DNA from: Adiantum capillus-veneris
Taxonomy: Eukaryota; Streptophyta; Polypodiopsida; Polypodiales; Pteridaceae
DNA length: 62,000 nt
Assembly (NCBI GenBank): GCA_014529385.2
Contig: CM043964.1
Coordinates: 9,003,497 to 9,065,496 of the forward strand
Direction of reading: 5' to 3'
Below the pieces are notes generated by a model, which had not been told where the DNA came from, searched no databases, and saw only the letters and a program-made list of their open reading frames with translations. The position numbers and the translations under genes are program-made. Of this stretch, positions 8,951-20,698 are shown in pieces (within the stretch, counting starts at the first letter, position 1; each line of letters opens with the position of its first letter).

Positions 8951-10934
8951 ATTTCTAGCTCTTTATCTTAAACTCCTATCACAAGTCAATACACTATGTT
9001 TTCTATTCTTTCCTCTTGTATATATTTTATTTCACCAAACTTAATCATCCATACAGTTCTAAAGAGAATGCCAATTATCAATTTCATGCCATGGTCTCTT
9101 ATTGCCCACCCCAAATCACCTCTCACTGTTTTCGTTATCACACAAAACACAATGGTAGTTTCAAGAACCCTAGTGTGTAAAGGTCACACAATTCATATTG
9201 ATGTGTATTATATTATGGTATGTAGAGACTCTCTATGGGAGATATCACTATCGTTTGTGTGCCTACACAAGAAAACCATGCACATATTTTTGTAAATTCC
9301 CTAACATGCAAGACATTTATAGATTTCTCATAGGCTTTATGTGTTGCAAAGAAGGATATGGGGAGTATAGATATAGAGAACCAACACAGGAAAAATATAG
9401 ATAAATAGATAGAGAGAGAGCCATATATTTCATACTTAAAAAATATTGTAAAATGAAATAACATACATAGAATTTTCTACATGTAGCACAACACATGAAA
9501 CCCCTAAAGAAACTTGACTTGTCTATAACCACTTAATCTTAGCCAAAATCCCCCTTCCAAGTCTATCTACTTGATAACTTAACATGAATATATGATAATC
9601 ATATGGACATTTGCAGAAGCCTAAAGAACTATTGAAAATAGGTTATGAAGCCCCCCCATAGAGATTGGAGGATGTGTATACTTTTATTTGAACATAATCA
9701 GAATGGACAACAAACATAGAATCTACCATAGAAATACCCATAAACAATTATATATAGAGTTCTTACCTTTTGTGCATGCATATGTAGTGTCTATGCACTT
9801 TATAGGTTCATGATGGGTCACCAACTAAGTAAGTTTTAGACACATAGAACAAGCATGCATACTATGCCTACAATAACCATGAACAAAATTAATCCGCCCC
9901 TCAAAATCATCTTGTCTCTACCACTTTGAAATGTTATGCTTAATTTGATCTCCAACAATAGAATTGATAGGGCCGAAACATGCATGCAGAGAGGATCATT
10001 GCCTCAATTTACAATCAAGAGTCACTTCACCCATCCTAAAAATCCAAAAATCTAGATTAAATTGATTCCATAGAGGACCAAAAATATAGCTATTGATATA
10101 GATTTAAATTTTGATGGAATAATATTTGTTCAAGAACTGTGAGCTTCTTCTCCACAGCAAGCTTGTTGGTAAAGTTGATTAGACATTTTGATGAATGGAA
10201 GTCATTGTAAAAGCCTTTCAAGTAGTAGTATATGAGTAAGATCTTATGTATCTGGTATCATTAAAAAAATTTGAGTGAAATGCATGATCTATTAAAACAT
10301 CCAATTGCATTGTAAATGATCCTAAATGATTGGTGTATGAGATCTTAGGGTTGTAACTTAGGCATAGCCAATTATATGATGTTGAAGTTGTTAGATTGTC
10401 TAATTGCCACCTCTTAGGGCCAAGAGTATAAAATACTCATCAAAATATAAGGCCAAACTGAACACAACAAGAAGGTTATAAAAAATTTCATAAAACCTGT
10501 CTCCAACAAAAAATGAGAGGATAAGTTTAAGTAGCCGATGTCTCAAAAAGTTTTTGACGTAATAAATACATTTGGTGTGAAATTTGGAAATATTTGTGCA
10601 TGTTCACATGTCTGTTCTCTTCTCTAAACAAGAGGCCAACCTTGCAAGAGTAATTTCTTGAGACAAGGCCTGCACTAGAGACAAGTTGAAGATCAAAGTT
10701 AATCTCTAAGACCTATTGGTGAAGAAAGAACAAGATGGAAAGGCTTGTAGAAGTGATGTGCCACCATGATATGGTAGTGATTTTGTGAACATTAAGACTA
10801 TCAAATCATGTTTTTCCCACACTAGAAAGTTGATTTTCCCATCTTATAAATACACATAGTGTTCTAGTGCAGGTCAATCGGTCCATTTCAACCAAGGCAA
10901 TCTATCGCATTTTTGAAATATCTCCATGGCCTCA
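8951..10934 (+). other. Unassigned AT-rich sequence left of H
   Basis: Two kilobases with no credible coding frame, terminal repeats or RNA gene. Short open frames (for example 8,996-9,295) have no recognisable content. Before H inserted, this was joined to the sequence now at 59,496 onward, because CCTCA ends this stretch (10,930-10,934) and begins the right flank. It may be the eroded remainder of the T1 LTR or an older element. Confidence 0.5.
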
Positions 10935-11806
10935 TGTTAGAAGCTGGACACACCCCACGGCATCTAATTATTCGAAGGATTATTATTTTGTAACTATTCA
11001 TTCATTGAGGAAAACCTGATTTTTCACCTTGTAAATATTGGGACTTACAGAAGTTTCCAGATTGTATCCCAGTTTTGATAGTTAGATCGAGTAGATGGTT
11101 GATTTTTGAACTTAAAGGGTTTGAGAATTGTAAGGTATATATACCACTTTTCGACCTTAATGAAAAAACCTTTTGTCATTTTAAAACAAGTTTTGAAGTC
11201 TATGAGTGAGCGTACTGTGTACGAGAGAGAGTGTGTGAGCTTCATCTTGACGCTACGTGTGCTCTGGTGGTTGAAATCGAGTGCGGAGAAGTGCCTACAT
11301 TGAGCGCGTACGGTCCGGATTTGTGAGTTCCTTCTACGAGCTTTATCGGGTGTTTGGGTGAGCATACGTTGTCCGATTTTGCATTGCAGCATATCCACAC
11401 GTTCACATTGAGTAGAACTACACATTAGGCACTTTAGATTTTGGAAACGAGGACCTGCAGATTTCGACGAGACATCCTACGTGTTTCTGCACCAGGTGTT
11501 TTGGGTTGAGATTTTGGTTCATAGACCTTAGGGAGAGCGACCTATTGGTATTAGTAGGATCTCCTCCAAGTTCTATGGTGTTTCGAGATTGTTTGATGGG
11601 TGTTCGACTCTAGAAAGCATTATAAGAAGTTTCCTCTTATGCACTGTAGAGACCTCTGTAGGAATTAGTTAGGAGTCGGTCGAGTGTAGGTTGACACCTT
11701 ATGCTTGCTTCCACGCGCCTGTGGGTCGAGCTTCGTCCTTAGCTGACATTACATGTTATGTGAGTTCTCGTTGTGCTGACGTCCGTCGCGGCGTATCCGT
11801 CCAACA
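10935..11806 (+). repeat. H 5' LTR (872 bp)
   Basis: It begins TGTTAGAAGCTGGACAC and ends CGTCCAACA one base before the PBS. It matches the 3' LTR over its length with substitutions and indels: it lacks a 36-base segment present at 58,921-58,956 and one unit of a GAGTGAGCATACTGTGT-type duplication. A half copy of the H palindrome (GACATCCTACGTG) lies at 11,471-11,483. LTR differences indicate an old insertion. Confidence 0.93.
11136..11143 (+). promoter_or_regulatory. TATA box candidate in H LTR
   Basis: TATATATA within GTAAGGTATATATACC lies about 200 bases into the LTR and recurs in the 3' LTR at 58,730-58,737. It is the best core promoter candidate. A start site about 30 bases downstream would be expected from plant promoters. 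Confidence 0.5.
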
Positions 11807-11807
11807 T

Positions 11808-11825
11808 TGGCGCCGTTGCCGGGGA
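11808..11825 (+). promoter_or_regulatory. H primer-binding site, tRNA-Asp
   Basis: TGGCGCCGTTGCCGGGGA is complementary to the 18 bases at the 3' end of plant tRNA-Asp and starts one base after the LTR. It is repeated in the tandem leader copies (23,214-23,231 and 26,500-26,517), each again preceded by CCAACAT. Confidence 0.9.
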
Positions 11826-11992
11826 CGAAAACCTTAGGTAGGTGACCGAGACTATTCCTTGAGGATTGGGATTTTTGGCTTGCCAATACCCTTGTTCTAC
11901 ATTTAGATAGGATCAGAGGGTGGAGGACTCTCTAGGTCTTAGAGGGAGTCTAGGAAGCGTGTGCTTGGCCTAGATCCTTCGACTTCGGTAGA

Positions 11993-12243
11993 TGTGCGCT
12001 CCTTGCCGCACTGTCGAAGCAAGGGACTTGCCAATACACCATGTGCGAGCCACAAACGGCTCCAAGCACACAACAAGCCTAAACTAGCAAGCTCAAGGAA
12101 ACAAAGGGCGTGTCACTCACCGCTCTACGCTCGCCTTCGTGGTGGATTCCTCGCCGCGATGAAGAAGAAACTGCAGTCGTGCCGCGCTCAACCGCTTCAC
12201 GGCCGTCGTGCCTTCGTAATGCTCGATCGCACACACACTCTCC

Positions 12244-12275
<32 letters not shown>

Positions 12276-12577
12276 AGGAGGTGAAGAAGAAGAAGATGGA
12301 GATGGAGCAAGAGGACTCTTCAATTGCACAAATGAGAGAATGAGTAAAAATTAGGTTTAGTTGGCTTTTGTAGGAGCTCACCCCATTCACACTTGGGCGC
12401 CCATGCTTAGCCAACTAATCCCTTGAATGTTCGTGTTAGAGTGCGCCTCTCATCGGCGATCACTCTACCTTTCCCTATTGGACCGACAAGCCCGGTGCCT
12501 GACTCTACATAAATAAATAATATGGTTACAGTGTCCGTCGTAGGCGATAGGGTGTCTGTGTGCCGTGAGGGTTAACA
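11993..12577 (-). repeat. X 3' LTR (585 bp)
   Basis: Read on the minus strand it starts TGTTAACCCTCACGG and ends GGAGCGCACA. A (CT)n(CA)n tract lies at about 12,240-12,272. It is nearly identical to the other X LTR and to the solo copy at 23,395, differing mainly in the microsatellite and a few substitutions. Short open frames across it on both strands are not genes. Confidence 0.93.
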
Positions 12578-12578
12578 T

Positions 12579-12593
12579 GCCCCCCTTCCTGAT
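12579..12593 (-). promoter_or_regulatory. X polypurine tract
   Basis: On the minus strand CATCAGGAAGGGGGGCA directly precedes the LTR start TGTTAACC. This is the expected plus-strand primer position for X. Confidence 0.75.
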
Positions 12594-14203
12594 GTAGATT
12601 CCGTCCTCGGAAGCTATTGAGTTGAAGCTGGTTCGTCGAGGTGGAAGAGCATTTGAGATGAATGTCCTTAGCCTTCTTCAGTCACTGCAAAATCAAAAAA
12701 CATTGGCACAGTAATTGCATTCTCTTAAAAAGCATATGCAGTTTTAGGTAGACAAATTGATTGGTAAAAGAATTTCAAACAATTTGGTAGCAATGAACAT
12801 TAAATTGCAATGTAATCAAATGCATAAACAGATGTAAAGGTAAGAAATTAAACAAGTCTGGGGTCGCTAATTTGACGGTCAAAAAGCACTAGAGATCGAA
12901 TATTAATACCATGGGTAAGCTTCTTAATTTTCTGTGGTCAATTAAGTTGTTTAATCGCGAGAGCCAAGTATTCATGTTCGAGGGCTGACTAGAGGCTATA
13001 TCTAGAAAACCTTGTAGTTAAGCTACCATAAAAGGAATTTCTCATAAAATCATCGCCTGACTGATTACTTTTTCTTTGACCCCCCAAAGTCTTTTCACAT
13101 TGATTCAATTATGAAGTGTGTGCTTATTTTGTATGCCTTGGGTTTTTTGCTTTTCAAGGAAAAGCGCCCACACTGGGAACCTCTAGGGCTCTAGTACCAT
13201 AGGCTATACATGTGAGTGAAGTACCAAATCAAGCTGAGATTTCTCTTCCAGCGTAAGATTTTACATTGTGGAACTTTGATTTTTTGTTTGTTCATTTTCA
13301 GCATTTAAATTTTGTAACTTTGGGGGGTCATATAACACTGTTACCCTCCCCAGGCTCATCACATTAGTAAACTCCCTTTATAATACTTAAGCTAAAGGTC
13401 ACTAGGGTTAAGCCCACTAGAAAGCCCTAGTACATTTCATACAATGCTGCCTAAATCGGATTAAGAACCTAAGTAACCATTTCTTATTAGGAAGGCATTC
13501 CCCATGGTATTAAGAGAAGATTTCTAACACCTAGCTTGGTCAAACCAGCTTAGTCGGACTGCTTGATTTTTACACCTAAACAAGTGATTATGACAAAACA
13601 TTACATTGAATTAAATGTTTGATACTAAGCAAATGCGTTGAATATTATGCTACCAATCACAATCAAAGCAGACAAACATGGATGCAAAAAGATAAGGGAA
13701 ATGCTAATGGACATAAAACACCTGTTTGTGTCGATGGTCGCACTTGATTTGAAGTGTGAACGAGAGAAAGGTTCCATGAAGGTCCAAATCCTATCAATAG
13801 CAACACGCTCCTGTACACACTAGGAAACAAAAGGAATACCTCCAGGAGGCACATCAGTGGGAAAAGAGAACTTTGCTAATTACTCAACTCTAAAACAGAA
13901 ACACTCCTATCGTACTAATCTTACCTACCCTCCATCATTCAAGTGATGAGGATCAAAGGTGTTTCATGGCATAGGTTCTGTTTCACTGTACCAGATGTGA
14001 CATGTGTAGGTCTGAGTCAATGTTTTGACTTTTAATGTGCATACTTGTTTGCTAATTGCTCTTGCTCTTTTTTTTTTTTTTTGAGTATAAAGCTTTATAT
14101 GTACATTCCCTAAGATTGGAGATTAAGAGGTCAGGGAGAAAGGTTGAGAGGGAAGCAAGTGAATGATGACTGTCAGCAAACACTCCCCCCTTCCTTGGGT
14201 AGA
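12594..14203 (-). other. X 3' non-coding region
   Basis: About 1.6 kb between the X coding frame and its polypurine tract, without a credible ORF on either strand. It includes a T-run (14,068-14,082) and one GCTGCCTAAATCGG (13,446-13,459), a motif repeated four times in element N. Otherwise I see nothing in it. Confidence 0.55.
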
Positions 14204-14944
14204 TCATACCGTTTGAAATGAGCTTGTCACCCTTTGAAACCAATTGTTCCAGTTGGTAATAGGTGAGGATTTTTGCCAGTAGTTTTCTATTACCCTAGGT
14301 GCCTCATCAAGTTGCAAGGGTGGTAAGGTACTCTCCCAGGATCGAACTTGAAGTGGTTCATCAGGTGATTCTTGAACACTGGGAGGTGTGGATTCTTTTG
14401 TAGCTTCATGGAGGTCCACTACTATAGATGGAGGCTGTGTAGAAGCTTTTACCTCTATGGATGTATTACATGAGGAGCTAGAATCTTCATGGGACTCCCC
14501 CCTTCCTGAGCTAGGTGGAACAAATCGTTCTTTCATTGGTACCCAAACTAGCTCGGGAGCGGGTGTGTAGCATTCTGTGATTTTTTTCTTTTCACGATCA
14601 TTGATTCGTTTTGGAGCTACGGGATTGGGCTCACTTGGGTCAGGTGACAGGTAAGAGCACAATCTACATTTTGGCACCCAGATTTGATCATTTCCTTGAT
14701 AGTAGCCTTGGGCTTCCAATAGTCGTTTAGGGATCCATCGTAACATTTTCTTACTTTTCTTGGAGCAAGTGGTACGTTTCTTACAAGGCTTCTGTTTTTT
14801 AGCACTAGCTATGGTCACTAAAGAAGCTTTAGGGACCCACTTGTATGTTTTCTTCGTTACATTAGGATGAGTCTTGTCGGAAGGGATATGCATTGCTTGT
14901 AGCATATTTAAGGGTATACGCATTTCATCCCCCTCAGGTGTTAC
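14204..14944 (-). pseudogene. X 3' coding region with W-x-P-K repeats
   Basis: This 239-residue stretch (ATG at 14,923) is in the same frame as the protease region and separated from it only by the TAG at 14,945-14,947. It is lysine-rich at its start and carries four spaced motifs: YKWVPK (about 14,829-14,847), LRWIPK (14,727-14,745), QIWVPK (about 14,668-14,685) and LVWVPM (14,534-14,551). The second half is acidic and Ser/Pro-rich. The same motif type occurs at the 3' end of the H coding region. I know no function; the basic aromatic pattern would suit nucleic-acid binding. Confidence 0.65.
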
Positions 14945-16804
14945 CTATGTCATCCCCCTATTTCCCCAAGTGTCTATGGTTGATGCTAGGTGGACCCAAT
15001 CCACATTGTCCGACTCAGTCATCCCAGGTAGGATATCCATATAAGGAGAATCTTGGCCAATGTCTGTATCCTTCTTACAAGTGTAACAATATTGTAGTGG
15101 GGCTGAGTGAACTGTGGTGTCAGAGCGATGATCAATAATGGTTTTACTCCCTAAGGGGTGTACCTTACCAGTCACCAAATCCACTCTAAGGACAGAGTCT
15201 TGGAATTGCAAATAGACATGATTTTTAGACCAATCATGAACCATTTGTGCTTCCCTCATGAATGGTCGTCCTAAAATCATTTCATATGACATAAGGTGTT
15301 TAGAGAAATCCATTACAATGAACGTATGTCGTACCTTGTGTCCTAGAACTTTGATCTTAAGATCCTTGAGCATCCCCATAGGTTTGGCTATGGTACCATT
15401 TGCCATCTTTACCACAATGTTAGTAACACTGAGGCGGGGTTTTCCCATGGATTCCCAACAATCTTTTGTAACGATGCTAACTCCCGCACCACCATCAAGA
15501 ATTCCCTTTATAGTTAATCCCTTGGTAGTGATGGTTAGGGTCGCATTAGACTCGTCGCCTTCAAAATACTGCCCTAATTCGTTAATGGGTACCTCGATCA
15601 CAGACTCGTGTCCATCTAAGTCAAGTGATTGCACATGATTTTCCTCATCAATCATAATCGAGTCAGGCCTATTTGGTTGCGCAAACTGCGGTAATCCCGT
15701 TCGTAGCTCTCCGTTAAGGAATGCTCGAAGTGCAAGGAATAACTCAGGATCTCCATACAGCTTTGCTATGATCGTGGTTCGGACCTCAGAAGACATGAAG
15801 TCCACTAGTTTGGCAACATTCATTGGCGTTTTGAAGGGTGTAGGTCCTTGACTAGGAACTGGTGAGGATGGAATCTCATAATCCTCAATGGGATCAGGTA
15901 TTCCTTCGTTAAACATCCTTTCCAACAAGAAGGGTGTATGCTCACTTTCTGATGTCCCGTCCTCACTCCCTTCTTGGATGATACTAGATATGGCTAACGG
16001 TCTATGGTTCATGTGGGGTGGATGAACTTGCGTGGGCAACACTGTGTCATGAATTTTGACATGCATGGGTTCTGGTTTTAGTTTCCTTTGAATTTCCTCC
16101 ACTAAACCTCTTAGATGTTTCACCTGCTCAATCTCGTCTACTGGGTTTGGGTACGTCCCAATATTCTTTTTACGATTCTTCCCTTTTTGCCCCTGCGGTT
16201 TATCTTGGGGGTCTTGGATTGGATTTGGAAACACTTGTGGTGTTTTCAGAGGCTCTTTATGATTTTCTCTTATTCGGTTTTCATTTGGTTCCATGTTACG
16301 GTTTTCTTTGTCGGTCTTTCCCTTTGTGGTATTGGTTCTAGTCTCCATTGTCTCGACTGAATCTGAATCATCCTCGAGGTCATTCATATACACGGGGTCA
16401 TCTCCTGTTCCTATGTTTGTTTTGGAACTTGGCTTTGAATTTTCCGTATTCTGCGACTTCTTCCTTCGTGTCTTCTTTTTCTTTGCTTGGATAATTGACG
16501 CGGTATCTCTCTGTTTGAGGATATGGCCTGGCCCTTGAAGCATGGACCGTGTAATCGCATAAGCGTGTGCAACGGGTGGTATTGGCGATGTCACACTAGC
16601 AATTTCGACCAAATTTAGGGGTGTGATTTTAGGCGCATTTGGGTTATAGGGGCATTGGGCAATCAAGTGATCTATGCCACAACGATTACATGTGAGTATT
16701 GGCATTGCAGACGTTCTCCCTTGATTTATTTGCATCTGTGCAGCATTCTTTTGCAGCCTAATAGGGCACTCCGCTGCCCGATGTGGTCCACCACACTCGT
16801 AGCA
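14945..16804 (-). pseudogene. X zinc knuckles and aspartic protease
   Basis: This part follows gag in frame after the TAA at 16,805-16,807. It opens with two short-spaced knuckles, CYECGGPHRAAEC (about 16,804-16,766) and CNRCGIDHLIAQC (about 16,700-16,660). A long Lys/Glu/Pro-rich segment follows. The retropepsin has ILDGGAGVSI (about 15,482-15,504), where the family normally has D-S-G, and ends in ILGRPFM (15,257-15,280) plus MVHDW. The same wording, ILDSGAGVAI and ILGRPFM...MVQDW, is in H. The region ends at TAG 14,945-14,947. No RT follows. Confidence 0.82.
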
Positions 16805-19378
16805 TTAAAGAGGTGGCCTCCTAGCCTGGGTGTTGATATTTTGACCTCTGGATGCGAGAGCAGCAGCTTGATAAACCGGCTTGACTTGCCCCCAACAATC
16901 TTCCATGTAGTATATAGGACACTCTTCCAATGTATCAAGTCCGTAGGCAATACTAGTGTCTATTTCCTCCTCACAGCCATCTGGATAAGCATTTGATGGC
17001 TCGCAACCCACTTGGTTCATAGGGGCGACTCTTGGATGCGGGGGCTGCGGTCCTAGCACAGGAGGTGGTAGCGGTGTAGCTTGTACAACATTTTGAGATC
17101 TAGGGACCATGTGTTGCGGTAGTTGCTCAACAGGTGGAGTAGGCATCAATACAGGAGCTCCAGGCGCATCCGTCCAGGCTACAGGTGGTCTATTTGCCAT
17201 CATACGTTTGATCATTAAACAATCCTTATCTTGGTGACCATACCTACCACATGCGTTGCAAGTTCCATTAAATTTTACTCTAAACGTAGGGCACTCACTA
17301 GTGCTATGTGGACCTAAGCAAATGGAACACCATTGTTGCTCCCTTCTTGGATACATGTGACTATTTTGAGGGGGTCGATTATCCTTAAGAGACTCTTGGA
17401 TTGCCTTGGTGAGGTCTGTCAAGAATGTCTCAAATACCTTTGGCTCATTGGCAATGGGCTTTGCAGTCATGGGTTCATACTCAATGGCTTGTGAGCTAGT
17501 GGATCTCGTGTCAGTAGACACCCTCATGCCTGCTATCATCAAGTTGTCCTCTAATTGGATTGCATTGGCAGTGACATCTTCCCAGGTTGTGATACCTCTA
17601 ATCACTAGTCCATTATAGATTCCTTCATTCCTCAACCCTCGAATGAATCGATCAAGCAGTTGGTTATTGTTGAAGCGCTCATTTACAGGGCAACGAGAGT
17701 TTAAGTGCTTTAGACGACTAATGAAGTCCCTTACTGACTCTCCTTCCTTACGTTCGGCCTTCTGTAGCTGAGATGCTACACCCCAAAGCACACCTTCTCG
17801 TATGTACTCCTTTAGAAACAACCTTCGAAGGGTAGGGTAGATTGTTTTCTCGTCCACCCTTAGGGTCCTATACCAATCTCCAGCCTTCCCACTTAATGTC
17901 AAGCTTAAGGCATTGCACTTATGTAGTTCGTTGCGTTCCCCTAAGGAATCACATACTTGTTCAAACACTTCAATGTGTTTCCTAGCATCTTTGTCCCCAT
18001 TGAATTTTTGCGTGAGTTTGGCAATTTGTACTGCCTTACTTCTAGGCTCTCTATCAGATGCGTGACGCATATTTTCCGTGATAGATCGACCTATGGTTTG
18101 AGCAAACACTGCCAAGTCACCTACGTGAGGAGGTAGGGCTGGTGGAGGTACTCTTGGAATCATATATGGGAGAGGGACGGGTGCCGGTCTTGGCATATGT
18201 GTGGATGATGCAGGATATGGAACATAACCGGGCGTAGGTCCACTCGGATAAGGGCTAGGGAGCGGCACTCGAGGAGCATAAGCAAGTGGTACAATTGGAG
18301 GTGTGGGGGCCATGTGTGCATAAGGGGCTAGAGGCACATACGGTCGAGGCCCCATATTAGGTACTACGACACTAGGTAGTGGCACTGCGCTAACCGTAGA
18401 TGTCATCGGTACATTCTCTGTCAGGCTTATCCCTGGAGTGAGCACTGTGTTTTCCTTGATAGAGGGTTGAGCCAAGTTAGGGAAGCTAAAGTTGTCGCTC
18501 GGAGTCTCAGATTGCATAGAGACCCCAGGTGAAATGACGTAAGATGGGTCCATGGGGCTCATTAGAGGAGTCTCCATTTGTGATAGAGTAGGCTGTTGAG
18601 CCTTTCTCGTATCCAGAAATCTCATGGGGCCAGTTGAGAGTATATTTACCCCTCGGTTTTGCCTTTCTGATTGAATAATGCCATGGATAACATTACAGAT
18701 CATTTTCTGTTGATCTTCGATGCTCGTGGCACTAGAGGTGGATTGTACAATCTCTATCCATCCTACATGGTAGGCGTGGCTAGAGTAGAGATCCGTCAAC
18801 ACCTCAGTGTGGAGGTCGTATGTCCAATGATCATTAATGAACCATCCTTCTAGAGTCGACGTGGTTTCTTGTGAGGTAGAAGCAATATTGCTCTCCGTGG
18901 TTTTACTTGTCACCAACGGTACTCTAGAGGGAACTTTTGAAGGAGGCAGCTCAACAGGGCCTTCTTGGTAAGAAGTTGGTAGGATATCCACATGGACACT
19001 CTTTGGGGGTGTGGGGTCCACATGCGATGTGAAAGGAGAGTCCACTTCCCCACCCCCTTCGTGTGCTTCATTTGCATCAGGTTCCGAGCAAGTAGCTCTA
19101 CCTAATGTTTCCATGAAACGGCTAAACATACTAGTACTAGGCTATGGAGCTTCGGGAGGTGCATGGCCTTGTCTCTCAGTGTTTTGGGTAGGGTATGCTT
19201 CCATGATTTCTGAGTCGGAGGAGGAATCACTAGCGGCTATTTTAGGGTCTTGGGTGGTGCTACCTTGTGTCCCCGCTGAGGGTCTAGAGCTTATCGTGGA
19301 TGGGTAATGGGTGTCCGTATGAATAGAGGCACTCTCAATATGCTCGTGTTCTAGCACCCGCCGAGAGCGTAAGTGCAT
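16805..19378 (-). pseudogene. gag: X gag
   Basis: The frame starts at the ATG at 19,378, has one TAG (19,142-19,144) and then runs 774 residues to the TAA at 16,805. The N-terminal half is Pro/Ser/Thr-rich. The capsid-like core (FNGDKDARKHIEVF ... SGKAGDWYRTL ... LKEYIREG, about 17,990-17,590) is the retrotransposon gag domain. Near the end are CSICLGPHSTSEC (spacing CX2CX3HX4C) and CNACGRYGHQDKDC (canonical). The remaining tail is Pro/Gln-rich. It would form the particle; since X lacks pol, reverse transcription and integration must have come from another element. The internal stops suggest CAG-to-TAG decay. Confidence 0.85.
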
Positions 19379-20088
19379 GTGCTTTTGATACCCTAAGGTG
19401 TCAAAAAGCTGCTCTAGGAGGCCTTGTGACTAGTTTTTAGCGTGTTTTTTGTTTGTCTTTTTGCTAGAGTTTTTAGAGCGTGTCGTGGAATGGGCCGTGT
19501 GATAGCTCGGAACGAGCGTATCGGTCAGAGGGTTGTGTCGTGCTTTACAGCCCTCCGTTTGGTCACTCTATGCCCTCGGAATCCCTAAAACTGTCAATTT
19601 CCAGTAGGGAACTAGGCCCAAACTAGAAAGTCTAAGGGTGCAAGTGGGAAGAGAAAGGAGGAGAGTGGAGGACTTGTCCCACATGCTCTCATTCTCTCTT
19701 GAGGGAGTAGGGTATATATATAAGAGTGAGTCTAGTATATATCATAAGACTCAGGACTGAGGCCTGGGCTTGGGCTTTGGGCTTGGGCTTGGGCTTGGGA
19801 AACCGATCCCGATCTACCTTTTATACAAACCAACCCGTCCTTTTTAAGAGTCACGTTTTTTATTTTTGAGAAATGCAGAAAATTGCAGAAATTGAAAACG
19901 CCGAACTTGAAACTGCAGAAATTGCAGAAATTGAAAAAACGCAGACAATAGCAGAAATTGAAACTTGACAGCAAATGCAGAAAACGCGAAAAACAGAAAT
20001 CTCCACACACCCCTTCCCTGCCTTTCCTATGATAGAAATTTCACCACAAGGAAGTGTAAAGTGCTAACCGAGCTTAGTGTAGGGCATA
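19379..20088 (-). other. X 5' leader
   Basis: About 700 bases between PBS and gag, no gene. It contains a GGGCTT-type short repeat (about 19,763-19,800 on the plus strand) and a GCAGAAATTGAA-type repeat (about 19,873-19,960). A TATATATA block is at 19,712-19,720. Confidence 0.6.
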
Positions 20089-20106
20089 TCCCCGGTAGCG
20101 GCACCA
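20089..20106 (-). promoter_or_regulatory. X primer-binding site
   Basis: On the minus strand TGGTGCCGCTACCGGGGA lies four bases after the 5' LTR. It differs from the H tRNA-Asp PBS at three positions, all transitions, so it may be a decayed tRNA-Asp site or one for a related tRNA. Confidence 0.75.
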
Positions 20107-20110
20107 AAAA

Positions 20111-20693
20111 TGTGCGCTCCTTGCCGCACTGTCGAAGCAAGGGACTTGCCAATACACCGTGTGCGAGCCACAAACGGCTCCAAGCACACAACAAGCCTAA
20201 ACTAGCAAGCTCAAGGAAACAAAGGGTGTGTCACTCACCGCTCTACGCTCGCCTTCGTGGTGGATTCCTCGCTGCGATGAAGAAGAAGTTGCAGTCGTGC
20301 CGCGCTCAACCGCTTTGCCGCCGTCGTGCCTTCGTAATGCTCGATTTCACACACACTCTCCCTCTCTCTCTCTCTCACACACACACACACAAGGAGGTGA
20401 AGAAGAAGAAGATGGAGATGGAGCAAGAGCACTCTTCAATTGCACAAATGAGAGAATGAGTAAAAATTAGGTTTAGTTGGCTTTTATAGGAGCTCACCCC
20501 ATTCACACTTGGGCGCCCATGCTTAGCCAACTAATCCCTTGAATGTTCGTGTTAGAGTACGCCTCTCATCGGCGATCACTCTACCTTTCCCTATTGGACC
20601 GACAAGCCCGGTGCCTGACTCTACTTAAATAAATAATATGGTTACAGTGTCCGTTGTAGGCGATAGGGTGTCCGTGTGCCGTGAGGGTTAACA
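20111..20693 (-). repeat. X 5' LTR (583 bp)
   Basis: On the minus strand it starts TGTTAACCC and ends GGAGCGCACA next to the PBS. It is followed on the plus strand by the target copy GTAGA. It is very close to the other LTR; differences are mainly in the (CT)n tract and scattered substitutions. Confidence 0.93.
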
Positions 20694-20698
20694 GTAGA

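Larger units (their letters stand above)
11993..20693 (-). mobile_element. X: gag-protease-only gypsy element, minus strand
   Basis: LTRs of 585 and 583 bp (11,993-12,577 and 20,111-20,693) with TG...CA ends are flanked by GTAGA on both sides (11,988-11,992 and 20,694-20,698). The third tandem copy of the H leader has the uninterrupted site with one GTAGA (26,676-26,680), so insertion is proven. PBS and polypurine tract are at the expected ends for minus-strand orientation. One frame of about 1,725 codons encodes gag, protease and a W-x-P-K region; no RT, RNase H or integrase is present. Knuckles and protease resemble those of H. Confidence 0.95.

Noticed and set aside
11961-12284. 107-residue ORF with repeats at 23,363 and 19,965
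   Set aside because: It lies in the X LTR on the strand opposite to X and recurs only because the LTR does.
19763-19800. Telomere-like GGGCTT repeats
   Set aside because: The unit is GGGCTT(G/T), not the plant telomere TTTAGGG, and only a few units occur within the X leader.
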